From positions 4,650,145 through 4,714,144 of the forward strand of contig OU696585.1 of assembly GCA_916048095.2 (NCBI GenBank): a stretch of 64,000 bases of DNA, written 5' to 3'. This DNA comes from Sacculina carcini (lineage: Eukaryota; Arthropoda; Thecostraca; Sacculinidae). A model generated the notes under the pieces. The model was not told the DNA's origin and did no database searches. It was given only the letters and a program-made list of their open reading frames with translations. The translations under genes were made by a program, and so were the position numbers. How positions within the stretch are numbered: the first letter of the stretch is position 1; the number at the start of each line of letters is the position of its first letter. Below are positions 52,640 through 63,395 of this stretch, one piece after another.

Positions 52640-53314
52640 TTGCCACAGTTTTATGAATCAGACATAGATACGTGGATTTTAATGTGTGAGAACATAATGT
52701 TTGATGCAGGGATTTATGAGCATGTTTTGCAAAATACTTGCTAATATGTCAGCGACGCATTTCCGATTTGTGAAAGATTTATGCATGACAACCCCCTGGC
52801 AGCCGATAGCTACCAGCAGTTGACCAGCCGCCTGCGTCAGCATCTCCAGCTCACACCCGCCGAACGACTGCAGCGGCTTAACAGTTTACCTGAGCTTGAA
52901 TCGCGAAAACCTTCTGACCTGCTCAGCGATCTTCAACTGATCTATCCCCGTGACATTGATCACGAAATCATCAGGGAAACATTTCTGTCTCGTCTGCCCA
53001 GAACACTGCAATTCATATGTCGAGAGTGGCTGAAGACCTTCTCACTGGCTGACTCAGCAATCAAGGCCGAAGCATTTCACCAGCCGGCCGTCGCGCGTTC
53101 ACTTCGGCCGCAAGAGGAGTGCAGCAGTAAGTGTTCCGCAGCAGTTATTCAGCGGTCTGGTAAGCGTACGTCTGCAGCGGATTCTCTCCAACTGCAATTT
53201 GAGCTTAAGGCACCAGGGCGCCAACAACACCAAAGGTTCGTGAATCGCTGGTGCGCTTCACACCGCCAGTTTGGGCCTTCTACTCGCACCTGTTGTGGCT
53301 CATGCACGTTTTGA
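52640..53314 (+). pseudogene. CsRn1-type gag
   Basis: N-terminal LPQFYESDIDTWILMCENIM lies in another frame upstream (about 52640-52700). The main frame (from Met at 52781) has LTPAERLQRLNSLPELESRK, PSDLLSDLQLIYPRDIDHE and RETFLSRLPRTLQFICREW, the Gag pattern of this clade. The C-terminus WCASHRQFGPSTRTCCGSC is the clade's C..H..C..C motif in place of a CCHC knuckle. Confidence 0.78.
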
Positions 53315-53439
53315 TCCGACGTGAAAGCTACGCGGACCACCCCACCAGCACTGGTAGCACACGCCAGCGGCAGCGCGGTATGTCATCTCCTTCATGATCG
53401 TACATCTCATTCACGATAGTATGTCATCTCCTTCATGAT

Positions 53440-53883
53440 TGTAGTGGTCGTCGATATCTCGTAGACAGTGGTAGCGAGGTTTCTCTGCTACCAGGCACAC
53501 GCTTGTACAATACACCGCTGTCTTCACCAGTCCCCCGAGCAGCGAATGGCTCGAGGATTCCCATGTATCATAGTGAATATCGCCTTGAGGTGGACCTGGG
53601 TCTTGGTAGAATTTACCCATTCGCATTTCTGGTAGCGGACGTGCCTTCACTCATTCTTGGAGCAGACTTTCATCGCGAATACGGTCTGGTACTTGACATG
53701 CAAAGCCGACGTCTGATTGACAGCGTCACGCACCTGTCCGCTCCCAGCAGCCGCGCCGAAAGGTTGCCTCATTCCGACGTGGCTCATATCAGCGCGGTAA
53801 ATCACTCCGACTGCGACGGCATTGGATTCGAAGACATTCGCCGTAGCGACTCGTTTCAGCGTCCATTTGATTCCCGGCTATAA
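53440..53883 (+). pseudogene. CsRn1-type protease
   Basis: GRRYLVDSGSEVSLLPGTRL carries the DSG active site (about 53455-53500), followed by LGLGRIYPFAFLVADVPSLI and LGADFHREYGLVLDM, the second flap and LGADF motif. Open from about 53440 to the stop at 53883. Confidence 0.85.
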
Positions 53884-53894
53884 GCAAGCCGGGG

Positions 53895-54239
53895 GTGGAG
53901 CATCGCATAGTCACCATTGGTTCCCCGGTCTATGCGCGCTCCAGACGACTAATGCCGGGCAAGATGGCTGCTGCTCGGCGTGAACTTGACGAACTCCTTG
54001 CCCGCGGTATTGTCGATCCTTCATCATCACCTTGGGTCAGTCCAATACACCTTGTCGAGAAAGACGGAGGTTCGGCGTATCGCATGGTCGGGTGTTACGA
54101 TCGGTTAAACGCCATAACTACACCGGATCGTTACCCAATCCCACAACTTCAGAGCTTCGCTGATCTGCTCGACGGCGCTCGCGTCTTCAGCAAGCTCGAT
54201 ATGGCTCGTGCGTTCGCACAGATTTCGGTTGCTGAAGAG
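53895..54239 (+). pseudogene. CsRn1-type reverse transcriptase, first part
   Basis: RRLMPGKMAAARRELDELLA, GIVDPSSSPWVSPIHLVEKD, YDRLNAITTPDRYPIPQLQS and ARVFSKLDMARAFAQISVAE are RT domains 1-3. At 54240 a TIR element interrupts it; the RT text resumes at 55080-55165 (AEEDRLKTAMITPF, YTRMHFGLCNAA), after which LINE sequence begins. Confidence 0.85.
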
Positions 54240-55079
54240 GGTACCCACCGTTTTGCGCATCGCTCTAAAGTCAACGTAAGCTAAATAGGCTCCGCCCACC
54301 GGATTAGCCCAGGCGCGCCGAGAGGGATGGGGCTCCGCTCAGTGCGGCAAGAAATTTGTGAGCCGTTATTGCAGAGAATGAGTGCATTCAATTTCTCTGC
54401 GCGTTGCTTATAATTTAGTGAATTTCAAGGCGTAAAATAGCCTAGATTGTTCCTGTCGTTTTGAGATGATAGTTTGGGCTTCTTTCTCAACATGATTTAT
54501 AAGGCCATTTGACGTGTTTTAGACAGTCTGGAAAATAGAAATACATGTTTGTTGATTTAATTGGAGTGTTAATAAAACCATAGACATTCTTTTCTTCACT
54601 TCGAATTAGAAATATGCTGGTTTAGCTCGATTTTATGTACTGGGATTCCGATGTTCTTCAATGTACTAATTCAAAAATTACGTTCCGACAAAGAACAACT
54701 TTTCAAAGATGATTAAGGCTCTTCTAGTGTGCAATTTTTAATATTTTTGAATTATTTCTATTTATTTCGATATTTGTCTCGCCGAGAAAACAATAAGAAA
54801 TATACCCAAGTAACATTTATTATTGCAATATTACTTTTTGAAAGTTATATTTATCAAAGTTAATCAACGCACTGTTCTAGTGTTATTTTTGACAATGCAT
54901 TTTCGTTGTTAGGTTAGGTTAGGTTGGTTAGGTTAGGTTGGGTTGGTTAGGTTAGGTTAGGTTAGTTATACTTTCCGCCGTTAGAGAGCGCCAGTATTGC
55001 ATTTAACGGAACGCGCCTGTTAGCTCCGCCTCCATTTTGCTACGCGCACTTTAGAGCGATGCGCAAATAGGATAGTGCC
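54240..55079. mobile_element. 840-bp TIR transposon, Merlin-like, inside RT
   Basis: Flanked by a perfect 9-bp duplication GCTGAAGAG (54231-54239 and 55080-55088). Ends start GG(T/C)AC and include the inverted repeat TTTGCGCATCGCTCTAAAGT (54252-54271; reversed at about 55046-55068). No transposase. A 9-bp duplication and GG ends suit Merlin-like elements, but P-type or others are not excluded. Contains the TTAGG array. Confidence 0.8.
54909..54966 (+). repeat. interstitial (TTAGG)n array
   Basis: About 11 units of GGTTA/TTAGG with two irregular spacings (GGTTGG). TTAGG is the telomere repeat of most arthropods. Confidence 0.9.
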
Positions 55080-55165
55080 GCTGAAGAGGACCGGCTCAAA
55101 ACTGCTATGATCACGCCATTCTGATTATTTCAGTACACCCGGATGCACTTTGGATTGTGCAACGC

Positions 55166-57290
55166 AGCCCGCCATTTCCGACCACAGCATGATTTCATTC
55201 AAATTGTTTCTTAAACGCCAGGAAACAAATCTTTCGCCGATAACTATTTTCACACGTTATTACAAACAATTTGATTCGTTCCTGTTCAGTTTTCTCGTGT
55301 TCATCTCTCTTGCACCCAACAACTATCACTTCATGTCCCCTTCATCGCTGTTGCCCTTCTTCGATAATTCGCTATCAAAATTTTGTGACACACTATTATC
55401 ATTTCGACGATGTACCCTCAAACCTTCAACTTCACCAAGGCCGTGGTTGACTCCCGAATTGCGCCGCCTTCGTGCCAACTCCCGAGCTCATGAACGTTCC
55501 TGGCGCCGGTTTCATACCGACTCAAACTGGTCCATGTCTTGTCAAGCTCGAAAATCTTTCCTATCAGCCTTTGATGCCGCTATGTCTCTTTTTTATCGTT
55601 CTAAGCTTTCTTCGTACACCCATTCCTCTCGTTCCAGATGGTCAACCCTCAAATATATCACCGGCTCATCGAATTCTAACCATTGATCAATATCTGCTTC
55701 CAGTTTTTCATCCTTCTTTCGAGACAAGATTGCCACGGCCAAATACAAATTTCCTGTGTCCTCCCTTCCACTATCCGCCTTTGACCTCTTTGACTTAAGT
55801 CCACCTTTGACTTAGGGTAGTGCCGATTCTTTCCAAAGATCTAGCCCATATGGGTGTACCTTCTTCAGCTCTATCTCTTCTCACTTCATATCTTACAGCT
55901 CGTTCTTATACAGTTCGCTGCAACTCCTAGCTTTCCTCTCCTCTTCCACTCGATTCGGGTGCCCCTTAAGGTTATCTTCTCGGCCCTCTTCTGTATAATC
56001 TGTATATTTCCTCCCTCTGCCCCATACTCCGGACTTACCACATATAGTTTCATATATATGCAGACGATATACAGATTTACATTCCCTTTTCCATCTCAAA
56101 AATGGTCTAATTGCTCAGCTTCTCTCGCACTTCGCTGCCTGGGCGTCCTCAAGAAACCTCCTTTTGAACCCTGAAAACACTTAATATTTCTTATTTCACC
56201 CTGCCAGGATTGCTCCTTGCTCTGTCAATCTGCCTATTTCCTCCCATATCCGTAATCTGGGAGTTGTTCTCGATCCCCCTCTAACATTCTCTCAGCATCT
56301 ATCAAAAATTATCCGCCTCTGTCGTTTCACTTTGCGCCAAATCTGCCCGATCGGCTCTCATATTGATGATGCGTCTGCTCTTCTCCTAGTTAACTCGTTT
56401 ATTTGTTCTCATCTCGACTATTGCAATTCCGTATTATTTTATCTTCTTAAGAAGTACATTCGCTCTCTTCAATCTATCATTAACCTTTCTTGTCGTTTTG
56501 TTCTTCGCCTTCCTCCTAAGACATCCACCTCCACCCATATTCGCGAACTCGGTTGGCTGCCAGCTCTTTCAAGGATGAAACATATGCTCTGTTGTATTGT
56601 ATATAAACTCTTCCACATCTTCGCCTCCCTCATATTTGCTCTCACTTCTTACCTTCTCTGATCGTCCCTTTAGCCGCCGTCCTGTACCTCTTGTTTGCCC
56701 TCCCGCCCACCACTTATCAAATTGGTCCGCGAAATCTTTCTATTTTTCTGCTCCCCGATTATACAACTATCTATCTCCTCAAATCCTTCGGCATAACTCA
56801 TATTCTTCCTTTTCCTCTGCGCTGCATAAGTACCTGAATTCTCTTCTATCGCCACTTACACCTCCTTTCAGGTTGCATTGATTTTCTACTTATGTATAGC
56901 TCTCCATGTTCTCGCCATGTACTCTTACTAATACTGCTGAACTTTGGGTTTTGATTTCCTTTGTTTTATGCGTTTGATTCCACTCACAGCTTCTGATCTG
57001 TCCGTTACGTTTGTGCTAACCATGCTTGTGTGTGACGTGTGTCAGTTTGTACTTATCTGTTTATGTCTTTGTGGATGCTTTTTAATATCAAAATCTGTCG
57101 GTGTTAATCTTCCCTGTAACATTTTCGTTGCTAGCTCTTGTTCTTCTTCTTTCTGAGCTCCCGTTTTAATGTAATCACTTTTGTATCTCTTTGCCACAGG
57201 CGTATCGTGCCTTTGCTAATTAGTGGGCTGTATCAAGCACACGGCATGTTTTGTTGTTGTTTTTTATGATATGATATGATATAATCGGTA
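55166..57290 (+). pseudogene. CR1-like LINE, endonuclease end to 3' tail, decayed
   Basis: Begins in the endonuclease (ISDHSMISFKLFLKRQ), then PWLTPELRRLRANSRAHERS and KLSSYTHSSRSRWSTLKYI of the EN-RT linker, a deletion of the N-terminal RT, SALSLLTSYLTARSYTV, YADDIQIYIP (about 56058), SHLDYCNSVLFYLLKK and LQSIINLSCRFVLRLPP (about 56410-56510), SFYFSAPRLYNYLSPQI (about 56735). The 3' end is a (ATGAT)n-type tail at 57265-57285. Same family as 13173-14880. Confidence 0.85.
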
Positions 57291-57399
57291 AGAATCCAAA
57301 TGTGTGAGCCAAAGTGTCAAGACACAGTATCAAATGCCAAAGTACCAAGCCACAAAGGATTTGCTGCTAGTTATATATATGAAAAGTATACAAACTTAC

Positions 57400-58008
57400 C
57401 TGGCACTCCGCGATGACCTTGCTCGCCCTTTACGCCTGGTTTTCCGGGTGGGCCAGCTTCTCCTTTATCTCCAGGTTGGCCGTCGATTCCTCTATATCCT
57501 TTTTCACCTTGTGGTCCAGTTTGCCCAGTGTGTCCCCTTGGCCCAGGTGAACCTCTATCACCTTTAGTTCCTCTATCACCTTTTATTCCAGGTATTCCTT
57601 GTAATCCGGTATGACCTTGGAGTCCTTTTTGGCCTTTTTCACCTTGATGACCTCGCGGGCCTTGTAGACCTACGCGTCCATTTTTTCCTGGTAGGCCTCT
57701 GAGGCCTTTTTCTCCTTTTATACCCATACCAGGTCTTCCAGCCAATCCCTTTGGCCCAGGATGCCCTTTGTTCCCGGGAAGACCATCAAGTCCCGGGCGT
57801 CCCCTTATTCCTTGTATTCCCGTGGGACCTTGCTCTCCTTTGAGTCCAGACATTCCCACCGTTCCCTTTTGCCCAGGCGGTCCACGCGGTCCCTCAATTC
57901 CCTTTTTTCCCGATTCGCCTTTGCTGCCTTTTTCTCCTCTTTCCGAAGTCATTCCAGGATCTCCTTTGTGCCCAGGTGCACCTTTTTTCCCTAGGGCTCC
58001 TTTTGCTC
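57400..58008 (-). CDS. COL4A2: collagen IV alpha chain, triple-helix exon
   Basis: 609 bp, acceptor TACACAG|GA, donor GCCAG|GTAAGT. Gly-X-Y repeats from GAKGALGKKGAPGHKGD to GHRGVPG, with a short interruption at PGMTSERGEKG and at GRPGMGIKGEKG. Such interruptions are normal in type IV collagen and give flexibility. Both ends split a Gly codon. Confidence 0.95.
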
Positions 58009-58181
58009 CTGTGTATGAAAAACGACATATCATACAATATAAAAGCACATAGTACTTGTCCAGAGTATGTTCACACGCTATGATATGTAAGTCTGGAGAG
58101 TGTATGTAATACTACGATATAGTAATACAACAATACTGTATGTCAAACATAAATGAATGTATTGATTGGATTCACACATAC

Positions 58182-58353
58182 CTTCGAGTCCAGGTGGTCC
58201 TTTGTCTCCCCGCAGTCCAGGAAGGCCGTCAGATCCTTTATTTCCTTGTGTTCCGCCATATCCCCTTGGACCTTCTGGGCCGAGCTGCCCTTTTTCACCT
58301 TTTGATCCTTTTCTTCCAGGTATTCCATCTATCCCTGGTTCTCCAGGAGCACC
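58182..58353 (-). CDS. COL4A2: collagen IV alpha chain, triple-helix exon
   Basis: 172 bp, acceptor GCTCAG|GGT, donor GAAG|GTATGT. Encodes [19 protein letters not shown] through PPGLEG. Flanked by introns of 246 and 173 bp. Confidence 0.94.
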
Positions 58354-58599
58354 CTGAGCACAGTGGGAGTATGTAGCGCATATGGTTTGGATTCTAAATA
58401 TATTTGTTTCGGCAATCACGGCCAGTCTAGGTAATGATACACTATGTGTTACATGAGGATCAAAAATAGCATTGAAATATTATATTATTAAAATCATTTC
58501 TTAGTTTTAATGATATAAAATATTGTAGTAGGTTTCTGCATGGTCTTACTTTGATTGAGGTATTCTTCAATATGCAAATAACTTCAAAGCTAAACTTAC

Positions 58600-59216
58600 T
58601 GGTCTCCCATCTGTTCCTGCACTTCCAGGTTTGCCGGTGTGTCCTCTTTCGCCTTTTTCTCCATCAGATCCGTTTGCACCAGCCGTTCCCTTGCTGCCCT
58701 TCGGTCCTGGTTCGCCTCTTAGACCAACACCTGGTCTACCACGCTCTCCCTTTCTTCCGTTTCTTCCTGGAGTACCGTCTATACCGGGCAGCCCCGTCAG
58801 TCCTCTAGAACCTTGTTCTCCTTTCTGGCCCTTGTCTGCTCCAGAACCACGATCACCTTTTTCTCCAGTTGAACCTTTGTAACCGCGATTACCTTTAGGA
58901 CCAATTGGACCATCACGACCTGGATCGCCATAGGGACCACGTGGACCCCTCCGTCCTTGTCGTCCAGGAATGCCATTCCGACCAGGAACTCCTATATCTC
59001 CTTTTTCTCCTTGAGGGCCTATCAGACCTGGGTCTCCTTTATTCCCTTTTGCGCCGGTCAATCCGTCTTTTCCGTCTCGTCCTGCAGGTCCTGGAGCTCC
59101 GTCTCGGCCATGCATTCCTTTCGGACCCGATTGCCCTTGATGACCTTTGGGTCCAGGTGTACCAGGCGCACCAGACAATCCTGTGTTGCCAGGTGGTCCG
59201 TCTCGTCCCGGTTCAC
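58600..59216 (-). CDS. COL4A2: collagen IV alpha chain, triple-helix exon
   Basis: 617 bp, acceptor CCCAAG|GT (a less common AAG acceptor), donor CCA|GTAAGT. Encodes GEPGRDGPPGNTGLSGAPG through GSAGTDGRP with interruptions such as GDRGSGADKGQKG and RPGVGLRGEPG. The intron before it is only 159 bp. Confidence 0.94.
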
Positions 59217-59375
59217 CTTGGGATAATACGATATTCTTGTTATTATTGTGCATCAAATAGTTTGAAACGGATATTGAACAAAGCATTTGTTTTAAGCGTC
59301 TTATAATTTATATTGATTATCATTCGATTTTTAAGAGACGTTTTTGTTCTACTGCTTAATTTTGTATAGCTTTAC

Positions 59376-59933
59376 CTCTTTTTCCTTCTGCCCCTTGAAG
59401 ACCATCACGACCAGGACTTCCCGGAGGACCAATGGGTCCATTGTCTCCTTTTGCGCCAGGAGATCCAGGTATTCCATCTTTTCCTGGTTCGCCTGGTTCT
59501 CCATCTAGTCCAGGATGTCCTCTCTCACCACGATCACCTTTTTCGCCATCTATTCCTGGAATACCAGTATGACCTGCATCTCCTTTGGCACCCACCGGAC
59601 CGGGATGTCCCCTAGGACCAACGACCGAGCTTCCGAGTTCGCCTTTTTGGCCTTTTGATCCAGATACGCCTGATTTTCCATTTTTGCCATTAAGGCCATC
59701 TGGACCTGGGTGTCCCATCGGTCCGATTGTTCCCTTTTCTCCGCGTGGTCCGATAAGTCCCTGTGGTCCTCGTGGTCCTGGATGGCCCGGTAGTCCAATA
59801 GGTCCCTCAAGTCCTGTGAGGCCTGTTGCACCCTTTTCGCCAAGCTCTCCTTTCTGTCCGTCCAGACCACGCTGACCTTTTTCGCCTTTTTGTCCAGGTA
59901 TGGTTTGATTGAAATCTGCTTTCGGACAGTTAC
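59376..59933 (-). CDS. COL4A2: collagen IV alpha chain, triple-helix exon with Cys-containing interruption
   Basis: 558 bp, acceptor TCAACAG|GT, donor AAGAG|GTAAAG. Opens with a non-helical interruption GNCPKADFNQTIPG carrying a cysteine, then long Gly-X-Y. A second break is SSVVGPRG. Cysteines inside interruptions of type IV collagens can form interchain bonds. Confidence 0.94.
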
Positions 59934-60424
59934 CTGTTGAACATGACATAGTGTTTTAGTAGATTTATAATAGTATGACTTTCAGTTAATTTTTGACTAA
60001 TTCATATTCGTATGCATTCATTATACTACTTAGTCAGAGGAAATCGGTTCGTGGATTTTATACGTAATTGTGACCTTGTAGACGACAGTTTGATGTTTAA
60101 CTAGTAATTATGAATTGACTTATTAAGAAAACACAAACATTTGGGACTATATAACACGCACCACTGATTTCCCATGAATAGTCCGGCATCTCAAGCGGTA
60201 ATTCCCGGTAGATTTGAGCGGAGGTGTTGATGAAATAACCCTGTTCAGGCTTCTGCTCAGTTTCTTGTTTTGTTTTGTTCTTGTTTTGTCTTGTTTAACT
60301 GGAGAAATGAGAGCTTGAAAACGCCAATTTTTATGGTATGTTTGGTTTTTGTGAAACTGTGTTTCTATGCCTACATAGGCAAGATTTAGTTAATGTATTA
60401 CACATATATTGCGTATATTGAGTA

Positions 60425-60735
60425 CACGCAAGCACACACACACACACATACATACACACACGCACACACGCCTATACAGTGTACATGGTGTGTGTACACA
60501 TACACCTATACACACACATACATACACACACTCACACACACCTATATAGTGCATATGGTGTGTGTACACATACACCTATACACACACATACATACATACA
60601 CACACTCACACACACACACACACACCTATACAGTGTACATGGTGTATGTGCACACATACACCTATATACACGCACACCTAAATATACACACACACACAGG
60701 TGTATGTGTATAGTATACACACACCTATAAACACA
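60425..60735. repeat. CA-rich minisatellite
   Basis: Three imperfect copies of a ~65-85 bp unit containing ACAGTGTACATGGTGTGTGT and ACACATACACCTATACACAC within general CA/TACA repeats. Confidence 0.85.
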
Positions 60736-60744
60736 TACACCTAC

Positions 60745-60965
60745 GTATACCTATAATCTCGTTATGATGCTAATTCAACATTATTTTCAACAATCAAAAA
60801 TGGATTTTAAGACAATTATAATGCGATGTACAGGCATATACATATGTGTGTTCATACAAACGCACAAAGCTAATGCAGGTATATTGCATTATAATTTTCT
60901 TAAAATCCATTTTTGATTATTGAAAATAATATGGAATTAACATCATAACGAGAATATACGCACTG
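60745..60965. mobile_element. foldback (palindromic) miniature element
   Basis: Left arm about 60750-60822 and right arm about 60886-60960 are reverse complements over about 70 bp (CTCGTTATGATG, AATCAAAAATGGATTTTAAG, ATTATAATGC) with a ~60-bp spacer. No coding capacity. Confidence 0.75.
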
Positions 60966-61362
60966 GACAATTCTCCTGGAAGCCTGGGTACTAGTTTTTC
61001 TTTGATATTTGTCACAGTTTCGCATATAATTCCACATTAAGTCTGACGTCTGTATTATATGTGCTTTTTCTAATGCTGCGGTAGCATACAGGTCATATTT
61101 TCCCACTGTTACACATCGCATGAATGATGCGTCTAAAACATCGACATTCATTCAAGTTTTGGTAGGTTTTTAAATTTTTGATAAAGTTCAAAGTGGTGCA
61201 TGACATTTAACAGGCATGCAGTATTCAGCAAACATTTAACAATTAGGTCACTTAGCCTTCTCGGGTGTCGTAGCGTTTTCATATTCGAACGACGTTTAGC
61301 GTGTTACATTGGTGTTTTTATATTATAACCAATCCGCCATTTTAAAAATTAATATACTTCAC

Positions 61363-61723
61363 CTGGTTCGCCTTTGTCTCCTGGTTGTCCTGGAGGTCCG
61401 GTGCTGCCTGATGCTCCATCAAGCCCTTGCGTTCCTTTTTCTCCTTTGACGAACAATCCCGCTGCACCTTTTATTCCCGTTTGTCCGTCTCGTCCATTTC
61501 TACCGGGAACGCCAGAATCGCCTTTACTGCCTTTGTTGCCCTGAAATCCTTGTCGTCCAGTTGCACCACGCAATCCATCTTTTCCAGGCGCACCTTCTAT
61601 TCCGGGATTTCCTGGGAGTCCTCTGGAACCGCGGTCACCTTTTTCTCCACGGATGCTTTCGGCTATGGCATCTCGACCGGGTTCTCCTTTAGGACCAATG
61701 CCTCCTCTCTCTCCGGGAATTCC
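61363..61723 (-). CDS. COL4A2: collagen IV alpha chain, most 5' exon visible in the window
   Basis: 361 bp, acceptor TTCCAG|GGA, donor CCAG|GTGAAG. Encodes GIPGERGGIGPKGEPGRD, an interruption AIAESIRGEKG, and VKGEKGTQGLDG. The ten visible exons sum to 3450 bp (1149 codons plus stop) and keep frame at all nine junctions. A full chain is about 1700-1800 residues, so the signal peptide, 7S domain and roughly the first third of the helix lie beyond base 64000. Collagen IV chains are secreted, form heterotrimers and build the basement-membrane network. Confidence 0.94.
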
Positions 61724-62214
61724 CTGGAAATATTTAGAGTATGCATGCGTAGTAGTGAGTATACTAGGGACAACTATATGAAACATATCAGTATACATTT
61801 AATTACACTAGTCAACAGGATTTTTCTAGCAAAATATTTTAAAACAAATTCTCTTTAAATTTGAGCTGCTGATTTTGAATATGAACTCATATTTTTATCT
61901 CATCAGGATTTCGAGATATTTTAATAATCATTCTGAAGAAAATTACTCATCAGCCTATATATCGAGGGTGTCGTGATCAAGACACATGATTTTAGTTGTA
62001 CATTTTGCATATTTTAGTAAATAAATAACAATGGTTACAAAATTAATGTATATTAAATCTAATTTAATTTGAAATAAATCAAATTTAGTGAGATAATTTG
62101 TATATAAATTGTAAAATACATATAAGATTTAAATGTATCTATGATGCACAGATCAACAACACATTGCAGTTATATGAAATTCCTTTCCTTGATTGATCTC
62201 TGATGTAGATATTC

Positions 62215-62700
62215 TGGGTGTTCTATCATCTATTGCTCTATATAAGCTCTAGCATCATAGGTGAGTCCCACGGACCTTGGTATCAATCTACCATTGTTTT
62301 AATGTCTTCATGGAACCGTTCTCCTTGTTACTCGGAAACATCCCAAAGGTTCTCCGGAAAATTGTTCAAATAATAAATACTGATACTCATCCTACACCCA
62401 AGATCTCGCAGGTTCATTAGTAGCTCTTCCACAATCTCATCATGGTTGTCTGTTTTCTTATTCCCTAGCAAATCTTGTAACATATAACAATATGCATACC
62501 AAACTCTTTCTTCTGTCTCATTCATCGATGTGATGAAGTCCTGATCTCTCATAAGTGTTGTTATTTGAACTCCGTCAATCGTTCCAATTATTCTTCCCTT
62601 CACTAAAGTCGGAAAAGCTGAGTAAACACATCTGAAACATTATCCACTTTGATCAAGAGCTCTAACGATCTGTTTCATCAATCCAAGTTATATATGCAAG
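62215..62700 (-). pseudogene. transposon-associated gene fragment (FPENL..QGERFHxDI family)
   Basis: The minus strand reads LMKQIVRALD (frame-shifted start), EERVWYAYCYMLQDLLGNKK, NHDEIVEELLMNLRDLGCRM, FPENLWDVSE, stop, QGERFHEDIKTM and GPWDSPMM. I recall the same block (FPENLG..S.E.GERFHQDI..ME.RYQG.W...M.ADYCW) as a multi-copy, mobile-element-linked protein family in arthropods and cnidarians; its function is unknown to me. This copy has a stop and shifts, so it is dead. Confidence 0.7.
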
Positions 62701-62734
62701 GGAGAAAATTATATTTACTTGATATCCACTAGAG

Positions 62735-63049
62735 CAGGGGTCCTTAAGCGGGGGTGCGGGCCTGGTTCCTAGGGGTACGATAATTCCTGTAATTTTCAAA
62801 GAAATTTTATGTCTAACCTATGTATTGTGTTTTTCCTGAAAAACGTAGTTTTGCTTGATGCTCCTAAAGGAGTTGTACGAACGAATATTGGATGAAAAAA
62901 TTGTTATTACGCCGTTTGTATGTATATATTTTCGTATACCTATCAAGAATCCAGGGGGTGCGAGAATTGACTGCGGGTATAATGGGGGTACGAGAGCTGA
63001 CTGCTGATTTGAAATGGGTGCGAACACTGAGAAGCGTTAAGAACCGCCG
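62735..63049 (+). mobile_element. hAT-like miniature element 1 (315 bp)
   Basis: Left end CAGGGGTCCTTAAGCGGGGG, right end GCGTTAAGAACCGCCG. Flanked by a perfect 8-bp duplication CACTAGAG (62727-62734 and 63050-63057), the hAT length. No ORF. Confidence 0.75.
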
Positions 63050-63057
63050 CACTAGAG

Positions 63058-63395
63058 CACGGGTTCTTAATCGGGGGTGCTAGCACACCTAGGCGCTGCG
63101 AGCCCGGTTCCTAGAGATGCGGGTATTCCTGAAATTTTGGAAGTAAATGTATGTTTTACCTACGCATTATACTTATTTTTGGAAAACGCCTATATGTTTA
63201 ACCCTCTTGAAGGAGTTGTATGAATCAATATTGAATAGAAACAGTTTTGCTATTACGTCGTTTGTATTTTCATATTTCTGTATATCTATCAAAAATCCAG
63301 GTGGTACGAAAACTGACTGCGTGTATCATGGGGGTGCAAAAACTGAGTGCTGATTTGAAACGGGTGTGAAAACTGACAAAGGTTAAGAGCCACTG
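63058..63395 (+). mobile_element. hAT-like miniature element 2 (338 bp)
   Basis: Starts CACGGGTTCTTAATCGGGGG and ends GGTTAAGAGCCACTG, followed by CAACTAGA. Internally parallel to element 1 (GGGGGTGCAAAAACTGA.., CTGCTGATTTGAAA in both). It follows directly on the CACTAGAG of element 1. Confidence 0.7.

Larger units (their letters stand above)
52325..55165 (+). mobile_element. CsRn1/Kabuki-type Ty3 element primed by tRNA-Trp, interrupted
   Basis: An LTR-like segment (52325-52585) is followed by a primer site complementary to tRNA-Trp, then gag, a DSG protease and RT of the CsRn1 type. RT is split by a TIR transposon at 54240-55079 and truncated by a LINE at about 55166. Confidence 0.8.
42906..57399 (-). 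other. largest collagen intron (14.5 kb)
   Basis: Bounded by donor GTAAGT (57399) and acceptor TTCCAG (42906). The phase of the flanking exons matches exactly, so no coding exon needs to be hidden inside. Contents are annotated individually. 43.0-43.6 kb and 44.8-45.6 kb show no recognisable gene. Confidence 0.85.
59934..61362 (-). other. collagen intron (1.4 kb) with tandem repeat and foldback
   Basis: Holds a CA-rich tandem repeat and a foldback element described separately; nothing else is recognised. Confidence 0.85.

Noticed and set aside
58166..59875. Pro/Ser-rich plus-strand frames resembling proline-rich proteins
   Set aside because: They are the complement of Gly-X-Y collagen coding sequence on the minus strand.
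60393..60730. His/Thr/Tyr-rich ORFs on both strands
   Set aside because: Translations of the CA-rich minisatellite.
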